Below, in pieces: positions 53,437 through 62,350 of a stretch of DNA of 64,000 bases. This DNA is from Streptomyces europaeiscabiei (lineage in GTDB: Bacteria > Actinomycetota > Actinomycetes > Streptomycetales > Streptomycetaceae). Every line of letters begins with the position of its first letter. Within the stretch, counting starts at the first letter, position 1. A program made the position numbers and the translations under genes. Under the pieces are notes generated by a model, which was not told the origin of the DNA, made no database searches, and was given only the letters and a program-made list of their open reading frames with translations. Location: NCBI RefSeq assembly GCF_036346855.1, contig NZ_CP107841.1:1798001-1862000 (forward strand), read 5' to 3'.

Positions 53437-54776
53437 CGGGCCGCCTCCACCGCGGTGAGGGAGTCCGTGGCCGGAGCGGTCCGCACGAGGCGTACACGCT
53501 CCGCCCGGTAGTGCCCGACCTGGCGTACCGCCAGCCGCCAGCCGGGCAGTTCCGCCCTGTCCCCCGGCGCGGGGATGCGGCCGAGGAGGTCGGCGACGAG
53601 GCCGGCGACCGTCTCGTACGGGCCTTCCGGGACGTCGAGGCCGATGCGCTGGAGCACGTCGACCCGGCAGCTGCCGTCGACGTCCCAGGCGGGGCGGCCC
53701 TCCTCGGGCGGGGCGACGGCGAGTTCGGGCAGGTCGTGCCCGTCGTGCTCGTCGCGCACCTCGCCGACGAGTTCCTCGACGATGTCCTCCAGGGTCACGA
53801 CCCCGGCCGTACCGCCGTACTCGTCGACGACGACGGCGATGGGCTGCTCGCTGCGCAGCCGGGCCAGGAGCGGCTGCACGGGCAGCGACTCCGGGACGAG
53901 TAGCGGAGGCTTGGCGATGCGGCCGACCGGGGTGTGCAGCCGGTCGTGGGCCGGGATCGCGAGGGCGTCCTTGAGGTGGGCCATGCCGACGATCTCGTCG
54001 ATCCGCTCCCGGTAGACGGGGAAGCGCGAGAGGCCGGTGGCCCGGGTCAGGTTGACCACGTCCTCGGCGGTGGCCGTCGACTGCAGGGCGCTGACCTTCA
54101 CGCGCGGCGTCATCACGTTCTCCGCGGTCAGCTCGCCCAGGGAGAGCGTGCGGACGAAGAGGTCGGCCGTGTCCTGTTCCAGGGCGCCGGCCTGGGCCGA
54201 GTGCCGGGCGAGGGAGACCAGTTCACCGGGGGTGCGGGCGGAGGCCAGCTCGTCGGTGGGCTCGACGCCGAAGGCGCGGACCAGGCGGTTGGCGACCGCG
54301 TTGAGAGCGGCGATGACCGGGCGGAAGAGGCGGGAGAAGACGTGCTGGGGGCCCGCGACGAAGCGGGCGACCTGCATCGGCTTCGACACCGCCCAGTTCT
54401 TGGGCACCAGCTCGCCGATCACCATCTGCACGGCGGAGGCCAGCAGCATGCCGACGACCACGGCGACACCGGACACGGCGCCTTCGGGTATGCCGATGGC
54501 GGTGAAGGGGCCGTGGAGTATCTCCGCGAGCGCCGGTTCGGCGAGCATGCCGACGACGAGGGAGGTGATGGTGATGCCGAGCTGGGTGCCGGAGAGCTGG
54601 AACGACAGCTCCTTGAGCGCGCCCACCACCTTGAGGGCCCGGCGGTCACCCTCGGCCGCGGCCTTCTCGGCCTCCGGCCGCTCGACGGTGACGAGGCCGA
54701 ACTCGGCGGCCACGAAGAAGCCGTTGGCGAGGATCAGCAGGAACGCGGCTCCGAGGAGCAACAGGGGGATGGTCAT
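53433..54776 (-). CDS. CNNM/CBS/CorC-type membrane protein
   Basis: A 447-residue hemolysin C/CorC-like protein. N-terminal CNNM domain with FFVAAEFGLVTVERPEAEKA and MVIGELVPKNWAV (to about residue 190); central CBS pair with MTPRVKVSALQS, LSRFPVYRERIDEIVGMAHL and AVVVDEYGGTAGVVTLEDIVEEL (about 220-345); and a C-terminal CorC_HlyC domain (about 365-435). Likely an inner-membrane divalent-cation transporter or sensor. First gene of a two-gene leftward operon. GAGG lies 7 bases before the ATG. Confidence 0.92.
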   Translation of the reverse strand: MTIPLLLLGAAFLLILANGFFVAAEFGLVTVERPEAEKAAAEGDRRALKVVGALKELSFQLSGTQLGITITSLVVGMLAEPALAEILHGPFTAIGIPEGAVSGVAVVVGMLLASAVQMVIGELVPKNWAVSKPMQVARFVAGPQHVFSRLFRPVIAALNAVANRLVRAFGVEPTDELASARTPGELVSLARHSAQAGALEQDTADLFVRTLSLGELTAENVMTPRVKVSALQSTATAEDVVNLTRATGLSRFPVYRERIDEIVGMAHLKDALAIPAHDRLHTPVGRIAKPPLLVPESLPVQPLLARLRSEQPIAVVVDEYGGTAGVVTLEDIVEELVGEVRDEHDGHDLPELAVAPPEEGRPAWDVDGSCRVDVLQRIGLDVPEGPYETVAGLVADLLGRIPAPGDRAELPGWRLAVRQVGHYRAERVRLVRTAPATDSLTAVEAAR

Positions 54777-54900
54777 GCCGCCGCCTCGAGATGTCGAGAG
54801 GGGGCGGCGCAGGTACTACAGGACGATCCGTCCATCGCTGGAAGGAGTCACTCCTCGATTAGCAGGGAGCCTCCGCCTTCCGGGGGGCGGAACGGCAGAG

Positions 54901-54927
54901 GCGGAGGCGCGACGAAAACGCCTCCGC
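54901..54927. terminator. Terminator at the end of the rib-his operon
   Basis: GCGGAGGCG (54901-54909) pairs with CGCCTCCGC (54919-54927) around a 9-base loop, between the CNNM gene start and the PH-domain gene stop. It is about 120 bases past the last gene of the leftward ribE-to-PH operon. The rest of the 270-base gap shows no gene. Confidence 0.65.
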
Positions 54928-55044
54928 GAACAGATTAATCAAGACATGGGCCGGTGCGGCAGGGGCGACGGCCCCGAGTCGGACCTGATCTTGTCCGGGT
55001 CCGTCCCCGACGCGAAGCCCCACCGTCCCCGGCACGGAGCCGGG

Positions 55045-55509
55045 TCAGCCCTGACGCGGCTCGGGCTCGGTGACCGACCGGGCCTCCACCAGCGCCCGAA
55101 GGATCCGGGCGTCCTCGATGGCGCGCTGCCTGGCGATGCCCGGCTGGATGCCGAGCGCGGGCAGGCTGGTGCCGTCGGTGAGGTCGAGGAAGACCCAGGG
55201 GTCGCCGGACCTCAGGTTCACCTGCACGATCTCCGCCCAGCCCAGACGGCGCCTGCCGGCGATGTTGACGACGGTCACCCCGGAGTCGTCGGCGACCACC
55301 CGGGGCCGGGAGAGCATGCCCAGCACCCCGGCGAGCATGGCGGCCGTGAAGACGAAACTGAGCCGCTCCCCCGGACCGAGATTCGGCAGCAGCAGTCCGA
55401 CCACCGTGATGACCACGAAGATCGCGCCCGCTGCACACAGCAGCACGGCCCGGGTGCGGCCGGGCCGAAAAGTGACCGGCAGGGCGGGGAGGGAGGACTG
55501 GTCCGGCAT
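55045..55509 (-). CDS. Small membrane protein with PH-like domain
   Basis: A 154-residue protein. Two N-terminal helices (about residues 19-42 and 49-65, LLCAAGAIFVVITVVGLL and FVFTAAMLAGVLGML) are followed by a bacterial PH-like domain with RPRVVADDSGVTVVNI and RRRLGWAEIVQVNLR, typical of the DUF2581/PH family. It is the last gene of the riboflavin-histidine operon and begins 20 bases after the hisG stop. GGGGAG precedes the ATG. Its link to histidine or flavin metabolism is unknown. Confidence 0.88.
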   Translation of the reverse strand: MPDQSSLPALPVTFRPGRTRAVLLCAAGAIFVVITVVGLLLPNLGPGERLSFVFTAAMLAGVLGMLSRPRVVADDSGVTVVNIAGRRRLGWAEIVQVNLRSGDPWVFLDLTDGTSLPALGIQPGIARQRAIEDARILRALVEARSVTEPEPRQG

Positions 55510-55529
55510 GGCGTACGACTCCCCGGCCG

Positions 55530-56387
55530 TCAGAGGCGGCAGGCGTGGATGGCGGTGGTCAGGATGGCACGGGCGCCGATGTCGTACAGGTCGTCCATGA
55601 TCCGCTGGGCCTCCTTGGCCGGGACCATGGCGCGCACGGCGACCCAGCCCTCGTTGTGCAGCGGCGAGACGGTGGGGGACTCCAGGCCCGGCGTGAGCGC
55701 GACGGCCTTCTCCAACTGCTCGACGCGGCAGTCGTAGTCCATCATCACGTAGGTCCGGGCCACGAGGACGCCCTGGAGGCGGCGCAGGAACTGCTGCACC
55801 TTGGGCTCGTTCTCCGTGTCGGTGTCGGCGTCCACACGGCGGATGACGACGGCCTCGGACTTCATGATCGGGTCGCCGAAGACCTCCAGCCCCGCGTTGC
55901 GCAGCGAGGTGCCCGTCTCGACGACGTCGGCGATGACCTCGGCGACACCCAGCTCGATGGCGGTCTCCACGGCACCGTCGAGGTGGACGACGGAGGCATC
56001 GACGCCGTGGTCGGCGAGGTGCCCCGCGACGATCCCCTCGTAGGAGGTGGCGACCGTCTTGCCCTTCAGATCCGCGACACCGTTCGCCGTGCCCGGCTTG
56101 GCGGCGAACTGGAAGGTGGAGCGGGCGAAGCCGAGCGGGAGGATCTCCTCGGCCTTGGCGCCGGAGTCGATCAGCAGGTCGCGGCCGGTGATACCGATGT
56201 CGAGCCGGCCGGAGGAGACGTAGATCGCGATGTCGCGGGGGCGGAGGTAGAAGAACTCCACCTCGTTGACCGGGTCGACGATCCGCAGCTCCTTGGACTC
56301 CCGGCGCTGCTGGTAGCCGGCCTCATGCAGCATCTCCCCCGCAGGTCCGGACAGGGAACCCTTGTTGGGGACGGCGATGCGCAGCAT
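55530..56387 (-). CDS. hisG: ATP phosphoribosyltransferase
   Basis: A 285-residue long-form HisG, the first enzyme of histidine synthesis, joining ATP and PRPP. It starts MLRIAVPNKGSLSGPAGEML; the PRPP-binding loop region is EVIADVVETGTSLRNAGL (about 165-182). The C-terminal regulatory domain (about 210-285, SPTVSPLHNEGWVAVRAMVP) gives histidine feedback. GGAAG lies 8 bases before the ATG. It follows hisE by 50 bases in the same leftward operon; the other his genes are elsewhere. Confidence 0.96.
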   Translation of the reverse strand: MLRIAVPNKGSLSGPAGEMLHEAGYQQRRESKELRIVDPVNEVEFFYLRPRDIAIYVSSGRLDIGITGRDLLIDSGAKAEEILPLGFARSTFQFAAKPGTANGVADLKGKTVATSYEGIVAGHLADHGVDASVVHLDGAVETAIELGVAEVIADVVETGTSLRNAGLEVFGDPIMKSEAVVIRRVDADTDTENEPKVQQFLRRLQGVLVARTYVMMDYDCRVEQLEKAVALTPGLESPTVSPLHNEGWVAVRAMVPAKEAQRIMDDLYDIGARAILTTAIHACRL

Positions 56388-56437
56388 GAGGCGAGCTTCC
56401 TTCGTTCGTATGTTCGGGATTGAATGCTGGGTGTGGC

Positions 56438-56710
56438 TCAGAGGTGGGCGTACACGTCGTCCAGGGAGATGCCGCGGGCGACCATCATCACCTGGACGTG
56501 GTACAGCAGCTGCGAGATCTCCTCGGCGGCCGCTTCCTTGCCCTCGTACTCGGCGGCCATCCAGACCTCGGCGGCCTCTTCGACGACCTTCTTGCCGATG
56601 GCATGGACGCCCTTCTCGACCAGCTCTGCGGTGCGGGAAGTGGCGGGGTCGCCGGTGGCGGCCTTGTGCTGGAGCTCGGTGAACAGCTCCTCGAACGTCT
56701 TCTTGGACAT
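56438..56710 (-). CDS. hisE: Phosphoribosyl-ATP pyrophosphatase
   Basis: A 90-residue stand-alone HisE (MazG-like fold) that hydrolyses phosphoribosyl-ATP to phosphoribosyl-AMP, the second step of histidine synthesis. Motifs: [20 protein letters not shown] and [20 protein letters not shown] with the acidic metal-binding EExxE/ExxE pattern, then [18 protein letters not shown]. Length is normal. It sits between ribH (34 bases upstream) and hisG. Confidence 0.96.
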   Translation of the reverse strand: MSKKTFEELFTELQHKAATGDPATSRTAELVEKGVHAIGKKVVEEAAEVWMAAEYEGKEAAAEEISQLLYHVQVMMVARGISLDDVYAHL

Positions 56711-56744
56711 GGTGGGGCTCAGCCTACGCGCAACCGCCCGTGTC

Positions 56745-57230
56745 TCAGCGCCAGGGTTCAGATACTGAACGGAGGGTGGCCGCCGTCGCCACGGCCGCCG
56801 TCACCGCCTCGTGGCCCTTGTCCTCGTTCGAGCCCTCGATGCCCGCGCGGTCCAGGGCCTGTTCCTCGGTGTCGCAGGTCAGTACGCCGAAGCCGATGGG
56901 GACGCCCGTGTCGACGGAGACCTGGGTGAGGCCCTGCGTGACGCCGTGGCACACGTACTCGAAGTGGGGGGTGCCGCCGCGGATGACGACGCCGAGGGCG
57001 ACGATCGCGTCGTAGCCGCGGCCCGCGAGGACCTTGGCGACGACGGGCAGCTCCCAGCTGCCGGGGACCCGCAGGAGGGTCGGCTCGTCGATGCCCAGGT
57101 CGCGCAGGGCGCGCAGGGCGCCTTCGACGAGGCCGTCCATCACCTTCTCGTGCCACTGGGCCGCGATGACCGCGACGCGCAGGTCGCCACAGTTGCGTAC
57201 GGACAGTTCGGGTGCGCCCTTGCCGCTCAC
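56745..57230 (-). CDS. ribH: 6,7-dimethyl-8-ribityllumazine synthase
   Basis: A 161-residue lumazine synthase, the penultimate enzyme of riboflavin synthesis, which assembles into icosahedral or pentameric cages. Motifs: [20 protein letters not shown] (residues about 19-38), [12 protein letters not shown] (about 55), [23 protein letters not shown] and [16 protein letters not shown]. The proton-relay His is in [11 protein letters not shown] start with AAGGAG upstream. It follows ribBA by 49 bases. Confidence 0.97.
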   Translation of the reverse strand: MSGKGAPELSVRNCGDLRVAVIAAQWHEKVMDGLVEGALRALRDLGIDEPTLLRVPGSWELPVVAKVLAGRGYDAIVALGVVIRGGTPHFEYVCHGVTQGLTQVSVDTGVPIGFGVLTCDTEEQALDRAGIEGSNEDKGHEAVTAAVATAATLRSVSEPWR

Positions 57231-57279
57231 GTTGCTCCTTGGTTCCTGGAACTCTTGCTCGTTCGTCTTGCCGCTGGTG

Positions 57280-58569
57280 TTACTGGTTGCCGCAGGTGGA
57301 CGTGGTGGTCGTGTCCAGCCAGGGCAGGTCGTGACCCATCCGGTCGCGCTTGGTGCGCAGATAGCGGAGGTTGTGCTCGCCCGCGCGGACCGGCATCGGT
57401 TCGCGGTCGGTGACGGCCAGGCCGTGGCGGACGAGGGCGTCGGTCTTCTCGGGGTTGTTGGTCATCAGGCGCACACTGCGGACGCCCAGGTCCTGGAGGA
57501 TCTGCGCGCCGGCGCCGTAGTCCCGGGCGTCGGCGGGCAGGCCGAGCTCCAGGTTGGCGTCGAGGGTGTCGCGGCCACGCTCCTGGAGTTCGTAGGCGCG
57601 CAGCTTGGACAGCAGTCCGATGCCGCGGCCCTCGTGGCCGCGCAGATAGACGACGACGCCCCGGCCCTCGGCGGCGATGCGTTCGAGTGAGGTCTGGAGC
57701 TGGGGGCCGCAGTCGCAGCGCAGCGAGTGGAAGATGTCGCCGGTGAGGCATTCGGAGTGGACGCGGACGACGACGTCCTCGCCGTCGCCGATCTCGCCCT
57801 GGACGAGGGCCACGTGTTCGACGCCGTCGACGGTGGAGCGATAGCCGTACGCCGTGAAGTCGCCGAAGGCCGTGGGGAGTCGGGTCTTCGCCTCACGCTT
57901 GACGGTGGGTTCGGCCGAGCGGCGGTAGGCGATGAGGTCCTCGATGGAGATGATCGTCAGGCCGTGCTTGCGGGCGAACGGGATCAGTTCGGGGAGGCGC
58001 AGCATGCGTCCGTCCTCGCCGGCGATCTCGACGATCGCACCGGCCGGGCGCAGGCCCGCGAGGCGGGCGAGGTCGACGGCGGCCTCCGTATGACCGTTGC
58101 GCACGAGCACTCCGCCGGTCCGGGCACGGAGCGGGAAGATGTGGCCGGGGCGGACGAAGTCGCCCGGCTCGGCCGAGCCGCTCGCCAGGAGCCGGAGGGT
58201 CGTGGCGCGGTCGGAGGCGGAGATGCCGGTGGTGACGCCGTGCTGCGGGGCCGCGTCGACCGTGACGGTGAAGGCGGTACGCATGGACTCGGTGTTCTGC
58301 TGCACCATCTGCGGCAGTTCGAGCCGCTCCAGTTCGTCGCCCTCCATGGGGGCGCAGATCATGCCCCGGCACTCGCTCATCATGAAGGCGATGATCTCGG
58401 GGGTGGCCTTCTCTGCGGCGATGACGAGGTCGCCCTCGTTCTCGCGGTCCTCGTCGTCGACGACCACGACCGGGCGGCCCGCCGCGATGTCCGCGATGGC
58501 CTGCTCGATGGGGTCGAGCCCGAAGTTCTCGATGTCGTCGGTGCTGTACAGGATCGGCGCCGTGGTCAT
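57280..58569 (-). CDS. ribBA: Bifunctional DHBP synthase / GTP cyclohydrolase II
   Basis: A 429-residue fusion supplying both riboflavin precursors. The N-terminal DHBP synthase has [18 protein letters not shown] (about 36-53), the substrate loop [15 protein letters not shown] and [11 protein letters not shown] with [15 protein letters not shown]. The C-terminal GTP cyclohydrolase II has the zinc ligands in [17 protein letters not shown] (about 270-286) and [27 protein letters not shown] precedes the ATG, which overlaps the ribM stop by 4 bases. Confidence 0.97.
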   Translation of the reverse strand: MTTAPILYSTDDIENFGLDPIEQAIADIAAGRPVVVVDDEDRENEGDLVIAAEKATPEIIAFMMSECRGMICAPMEGDELERLELPQMVQQNTESMRTAFTVTVDAAPQHGVTTGISASDRATTLRLLASGSAEPGDFVRPGHIFPLRARTGGVLVRNGHTEAAVDLARLAGLRPAGAIVEIAGEDGRMLRLPELIPFARKHGLTIISIEDLIAYRRSAEPTVKREAKTRLPTAFGDFTAYGYRSTVDGVEHVALVQGEIGDGEDVVVRVHSECLTGDIFHSLRCDCGPQLQTSLERIAAEGRGVVVYLRGHEGRGIGLLSKLRAYELQERGRDTLDANLELGLPADARDYGAGAQILQDLGVRSVRLMTNNPEKTDALVRHGLAVTDREPMPVRAGEHNLRYLRTKRDRMGHDLPWLDTTTTSTCGNQ

Positions 58570-59198
58570 GCGGGGGCTCCTTCCAGGGCGGGCTTGCGGG
58601 AGCGCAGCCACCAGTCGCGCATGCCCCACAGGACGAGCGCGCCGTAGATGATGTAGACGAATCCGGAGAACGCGTAGCCGTTGGCGAAGTTGAGCGGGAC
58701 GCCGACCAGGTCGACGAGCAGCCAGGCGAACCAGAACTCGACCATGCCGCGCGCCTGGGCGTACATGGCGACGATGGTGCCGGTGAAGACGTACGCGTCC
58801 GGCCAGGGGTCCCAGGACAGGGTGGGGAACGCGGTGAAGAGGCCGGCGACGGCGAGCGTGCCGAGCACGGCACCGGCGATGAGATAGCCGCGCTCGCGCC
58901 AGGTGGCGAAGCGCGGGGTGATGGCGCCGTCCGAGGACTGCCCCTTCGTACGGTTCCACTGCCACCAGCCGTACGCGGCGACGGCCATGACAATGACCTG
59001 CTTGCCGGCGCTGCCGGTCAGATGGCCGACGAAGGCGCCGAAGAGGACGAGGCCGGAGAGGAACTGTACGGGCCAGTTCCAGATGGAGCGGATCGCGCCG
59101 AGGGCGAGGGCGATCAGACCGAGGATGTTGCCGATCATGTCCGACCAGAGGATCTGCTGGCCGAACGCCATGAAGGCGACGGTGTTCAGCGAGTTCAC
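58566..59198 (-). CDS. ribM: PnuC-family riboflavin transporter (RibM-like)
   Basis: A 210-residue membrane protein with about seven helices and the PnuC-type pattern: [26 protein letters not shown] and [12 protein letters not shown] near the middle, [20 protein letters not shown] near the end. PnuC proteins carry nicotinamide riboside, but the riboflavin-operon member in Streptomyces davawensis/Corynebacterium (RibM) is a riboflavin facilitator, so flavin uptake is the likely role. It overlaps both neighbours, ribE and ribBA, by 4 bases. FMN riboswitch control upstream supports the assignment. Confidence 0.9.
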   Translation of the reverse strand: MNSLNTVAFMAFGQQILWSDMIGNILGLIALALGAIRSIWNWPVQFLSGLVLFGAFVGHLTGSAGKQVIVMAVAAYGWWQWNRTKGQSSDGAITPRFATWRERGYLIAGAVLGTLAVAGLFTAFPTLSWDPWPDAYVFTGTIVAMYAQARGMVEFWFAWLLVDLVGVPLNFANGYAFSGFVYIIYGALVLWGMRDWWLRSRKPALEGAPA

Positions 59199-59827
59199 CG
59201 CGCCTCCCCCGGAATACCGATCCCCTGGCTGTCCGCTCCCCGTGCGCCGAGCAGCCGCTCGACGTACTTGGCGATGACGTCGACCTCGAGGTTGACCGGG
59301 TCGCCGGGCTGCTTGCGGCCGAGCGTGGTCAGGTCGAGGGTGGTCGGGATGAGGCTGACGGTGAAGTAGTCGGGGCCGGCATCGACGACGGTGAGGCTGA
59401 TGCCGTCGACGGTGATGGAGCCCTTCTCGACGACGTACCGCGTGAGGTCCGCCGGGAGCGAGATCTTGACGATCTCCCAGTTCTCGGACGGCTTACGCTC
59501 GATGACCTCGCCCGTGCCGTCGACGTGGCCCTGCACGATGTGACCGCCGAGGCGGTCGCCGACGGCCATGGGGCGTTCGAGGTTGACGCGGGAGCCGGTG
59601 GTGAGGGCGCCGAGGCTGGAGCGTTCGAGGCTCTCCGCCATGACGTCGGCGGTGAACCAGTCGTCCTCGTGCTCCACGACCGTGAGACAGACACCGTTGA
59701 CGGCGATGGAGTCGCCGTGGCGCGCGCCCTGTGTGACGACGGGGCCGCGCAGACGGAAGCGGGAGGAGTCGCCGAGCTTCTCGACGGCGGTGACCTCACC
59801 CAGCTCTTCGACGATTCCGGTGAACAC
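59195..59827 (-). CDS. ribE: Riboflavin synthase
   Basis: A 210-residue two-lobed riboflavin synthase (alpha subunit) that converts two lumazines into riboflavin and a pyrimidine. Duplicate barrels: [18 protein letters not shown] with [14 protein letters not shown], and then [17 protein letters not shown] with [16 protein letters not shown]. The pattern [16 protein letters not shown] and GHVDGTG identifies the family. GTG start at 59827 with GGAGGA 8 bases upstream; extension further upstream would enter the riboswitch leader. First gene of the operon. Confidence 0.97.
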   Translation of the reverse strand: MFTGIVEELGEVTAVEKLGDSSRFRLRGPVVTQGARHGDSIAVNGVCLTVVEHEDDWFTADVMAESLERSSLGALTTGSRVNLERPMAVGDRLGGHIVQGHVDGTGEVIERKPSENWEIVKISLPADLTRYVVEKGSITVDGISLTVVDAGPDYFTVSLIPTTLDLTTLGRKQPGDPVNLEVDVIAKYVERLLGARGADSQGIGIPGEAR

Positions 59828-59947
59828 TTCCCGGGTCCTCCTGCCACATCGGGGCACGGACTCCGGGGCTGTCGAAGAGACAGACATGAGCGGACAGCGG
59901 CACAGGGAGCGACGCCGCGTAGAAGACCCACCCCTGTCGGGGTAGGC

Positions 59948-59989
59948 CAAAAACAGACGGCGGCGCGCACGAATGCCCGCCCGCCGCGC
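59948..59989 (-). terminator. Expression-platform terminator of the FMN riboswitch
   Basis: Read on the minus strand, the segment following the aptamer forms CGGCGG (59981-59986) with CCGCCG (59958-59963) and ends in TCTGTTTTT (59949-59957). Its 5' arm runs into the 3' side of the aptamer's P1 stem, so ligand binding can shift the fold between P1 plus terminator and an alternative. Confidence 0.65.
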
Positions 59990-60112
59990 ACTGCCTCCCA
60001 TCCGGACTTTAACCGTCGGTCCAGGAATTTCACCTGGTCAACCGGCCGCTGGAAGCGACCGGGTCGCGGACTGTAACCGCCGGTTCGGACTTTCACCGAC
60101 CCCGGAGTGCGC
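59986..60112 (-). promoter_or_regulatory. FMN riboswitch (RFN element)
   Basis: On the minus strand the classical RFN blocks occur in order: GGGGTCGGTGAAAGTCC, CCGGCGGTTACAGTCCGCGA, GGTGAAATTCCTGGACCGAC and GGTTAAAGTCCGGATGGGAG. The outer P1 stem is GCGCACT (as read from 60112) with AGTGCGC (59992-59986). It lies 159 bases upstream of the riboflavin synthase start. FMN excess should reduce expression of the whole ribE-ribM-ribBA-ribH operon and, by read-through, hisE and hisG. Confidence 0.95.
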
Positions 60113-60288
60113 TGCTTCTGGTACACGGCCAGTGTGCCACGCCCGGTCGACACCCATGCGGGTGAGGGATGTGGGGTGGCTCACAGGACGCGTCACTGTA
60201 CTTCTCCAGCGGGAGCCGGCGGGTTTCTGTATCACTGACCAAGGGTCAACTTCCGTGACGGCGACGGCATCCGAAGAGGGCCGACCCA

Positions 60289-60317
60289 TTGACCGGCCTG
60301 GTCTAGTCCTTTTAAAG
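60289..60317 (+). promoter_or_regulatory. Orphan chitinase-type promoter with DasR-like site
   Basis: TTGACC (60289-60294), 17 bases, then TTAAAG (60312-60317), with TGGTCTAGTCC (60299-60309) in the spacer. This is the same -35, spacer motif and spacing as the chitinase promoter at 45171-45199. Here no chitinase follows: the next gene on this strand is an ECF sigma factor at 60493, about 170 bases on. Confidence 0.7.
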
Positions 60318-60492
60318 TCTGCGGTCGCGGTACCCGCCTCGAACGGCCCGGCGGCGGTGACGACGGCCCTTGCCCCGTCGCCGGGTCCCACTCATGTGTC
60401 TCCCGGCGGCCTCCGGGAGAGCGCGGGCGTGCGCTCGGGGAGGGTGTGCGTGCGCGCTCGGGGGGGGGTGCGCGCTCTGGGAAAGTGGGGGC

Positions 60493-61383
60493 GTGACGAC
60501 GACCGCCGCCGCCGACGAGTTCGAAGCGCACCGCCCCCGCCTGTTCGGCCTGGCCTACCGTCTGCTGGGCTCCGCCGCGGACGCCGAGGACACCGTGCAG
60601 GACACGTATCTGCGCTTCAGCGGCGCCGACCGTACGGTCATCGAACAGCCCGGCGCCTGGCTCGCCAGGGTCGTCACCAATCTCTGCCTCACCCGGCTGA
60701 CCTCCGCGCGGGCACGTCGCGAGCGGTACACGGGGACCTGGCTGCCGGAGCCGGTGCTGACCTCCGACGGCACCCTGGGCCCGCTGGAGTCGGCCGAGCA
60801 GCGCGACGCGGTCTCGCTCGCGCTCCTGGTCCTGCTGGAGCGGCTCACCCCGACCGAGAGGGCCGTGTACGTACTGCGGGAGGCCTTCGCGTACGGGTAC
60901 CGGGAGATCGCGGCCGTCCTGGACATGACCGAGGCCAACTGCCGTCAGCTGTACCGGCGGGCGGCGGGGCGGGTGGCGGTGGCGGAGGCCCGGTTCGAGC
61001 CGGCACCGGAGCGGCGGGCCGGGCTGGTGGAGTCCTTCCTCGCGGCGGCACAGAACGGGGACATGGCCGGGCTGGAGAAGATCCTCGCCGAGGACGTGAC
61101 CTGGTGGTCGGACGGCGGCGGCAGGGTCAGCGCGGCGCGGCGGCCGGTCGAGGGACGGGAGAAGGTACTGCGGCTGGTGGCCGGCGGCTGGGAACGGTTC
61201 GCGGGCGGCCTGGACTTCGCCGTGGCCGAGGTCAACGGCTCCCCAGCGCTGATCGCCAGGGCCGGGGACGCGCTCGTTGGCACCGCGTCCTTCGCGTTCC
61301 GGGGCGGTGTCGTGACGGACGTGCGGGTCGTGGTGAACCCGGACAAGCTGGAGTTCGCGGGCCGGCAGCTGATGGGGACGTGA
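60493..61383 (+). CDS. ECF41-family extracytoplasmic sigma factor
   Basis: A 296-residue ECF sigma factor of the ECF41/SigJ type. Regions 2 and 4 (about 10-75 and 100-175) contain GLAYRLLGSAADAEDTVQDTYLR and YREIAAVLDMTEANCRQLYRRA. The ECF41 hallmark WLPEP is at about 83-87. A C-terminal SnoaL-like domain (about 185-296) carries the conserved DGGGRVSA (about 210) and NPDKL (about 281) that replace a separate anti-sigma factor. GTG at 60493. It is followed by its typical oxidoreductase partner gene behind a matching promoter. Confidence 0.92.
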   Translation: MTTTAAADEFEAHRPRLFGLAYRLLGSAADAEDTVQDTYLRFSGADRTVIEQPGAWLARVVTNLCLTRLTSARARRERYTGTWLPEPVLTSDGTLGPLESAEQRDAVSLALLVLLERLTPTERAVYVLREAFAYGYREIAAVLDMTEANCRQLYRRAAGRVAVAEARFEPAPERRAGLVESFLAAAQNGDMAGLEKILAEDVTWWSDGGGRVSAARRPVEGREKVLRLVAGGWERFAGGLDFAVAEVNGSPALIARAGDALVGTASFAFRGGVVTDVRVVVNPDKLEFAGRQLMGT

Positions 61384-61422
61384 CCGTGCGCCGATGGCAT
61401 GGGTCCGCTCGGTCGCCTCGGT

Positions 61423-61450
61423 TGTCACATTCCCCAGGGGCTGTCCCGTC
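61423..61450 (+). promoter_or_regulatory. Predicted ECF41-dependent promoter
   Basis: TGTCACA (61423-61429), a 17-base spacer and CGTC (61447-61450) match the published ECF41 promoter consensus (TGTCACA, spacer 16-17, CGTC). It lies between the ECF41 sigma gene and the partner oxidoreductase gene, 60 bases before its ATG. Confidence 0.8.
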
Positions 61451-61509
61451 GTAGCTGCCGTAGGGCGTTTCCGGCCGGGAGCGTCCGAGTTACGAAGGGG
61501 ATGAACAGC

Positions 61510-62268
61510 ATGACCACGATCCTGGTGACCGGCGGCACCGGCGTCCTCGGCCGGCCCGTCACCGAGCGGCTGCGGGCGGACGGGCACGAGGTGCGGGTGC
61601 TCAGCCGGCACGCGCAGCCGTACGCCGTCGATCTCCTCGCGGGCGGGAGCGGGCTGGACGCGGCCGTGGCGGGGGTGGACACCATCGTGCACTGCGCGAC
61701 GTCGCCGCGCGGGGGCGACGAGAAGGCGGCGGAGAACCTGATCGCGGCGGCGGGGCGGGCCGGGGTGCGGCACCTGGTCTACATCTCGATCGTCGGCGTG
61801 GACCGGGTGCCGTTCGGCTACTACCGGTCCAAGCTGGCCGTCGAGCGGCTGGTCGAGGGGTCGGGGCTGGGCTGGACGACCCTGCGCGCGACCCAGTTCC
61901 ACGATCTCGTGGTGATGCTCTTCCAGGGCCTTTCCAAGCCGCCGGTCATGATGCTCCCCGCCGGGGTGAGCGACCAGCCCGTCGCCGTCGCCGAGGTCGC
62001 CGAGCGCCTGGCGGAGCTGGCCGTGGGCGCTCCCGCCGGCCGCGTCGACGACCTGGGAGGCCCCGAGATCCTGTCCTTCCCCCAGCTGGCCCACGCCTAC
62101 CTCGCGGCCACCGGCCGTCGCCGCCCCCTGCTGAACGTCCCGCTGTTCGGCAAGGCGTACCGGGCCTTTCGCAGCGGCGGCCACCTCACGCCGGGGCGGG
62201 CCGTGGGCAAGGGGACGTTCGGGGAGCACCTGGCGGAGCGGTTCGGTGGTGGTCGGGGGAAGGGGTGA
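61510..62268 (+). CDS. NAD(P)-binding atypical SDR, ECF41 partner
   Basis: A 252-residue NmrA/atypical short-chain dehydrogenase-like protein. The nucleotide loop TILVTGGTGVLGRPVTERL is at the N-terminus (residues 3-21). The region near VYISIVGVDRVPFGYYRSKLAVERLV (about 105-130) has the Tyr-x3-Lys of SDRs. Catalytic Ser is replaced by other residues as in atypical SDRs. ATG 61510 has GAAGGGG 9 bases upstream; ATG 61501 is too close. Such carboxymuconolactone decarboxylase/oxidoreductase/epimerase genes are the usual ECF41 targets. Substrate unknown. Confidence 0.9.
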   Translation: MTTILVTGGTGVLGRPVTERLRADGHEVRVLSRHAQPYAVDLLAGGSGLDAAVAGVDTIVHCATSPRGGDEKAAENLIAAAGRAGVRHLVYISIVGVDRVPFGYYRSKLAVERLVEGSGLGWTTLRATQFHDLVVMLFQGLSKPPVMMLPAGVSDQPVAVAEVAERLAELAVGAPAGRVDDLGGPEILSFPQLAHAYLAATGRRRPLLNVPLFGKAYRAFRSGGHLTPGRAVGKGTFGEHLAERFGGGRGKG

Positions 62269-62350
62269 GGGGCTGGGCGGGGACCGCTCAGGGGGTGGCG
62301 GCGACACACCCCCTGAAGACAGCGGTGGCGGCGGGCGGCTCGGCGGCCGG

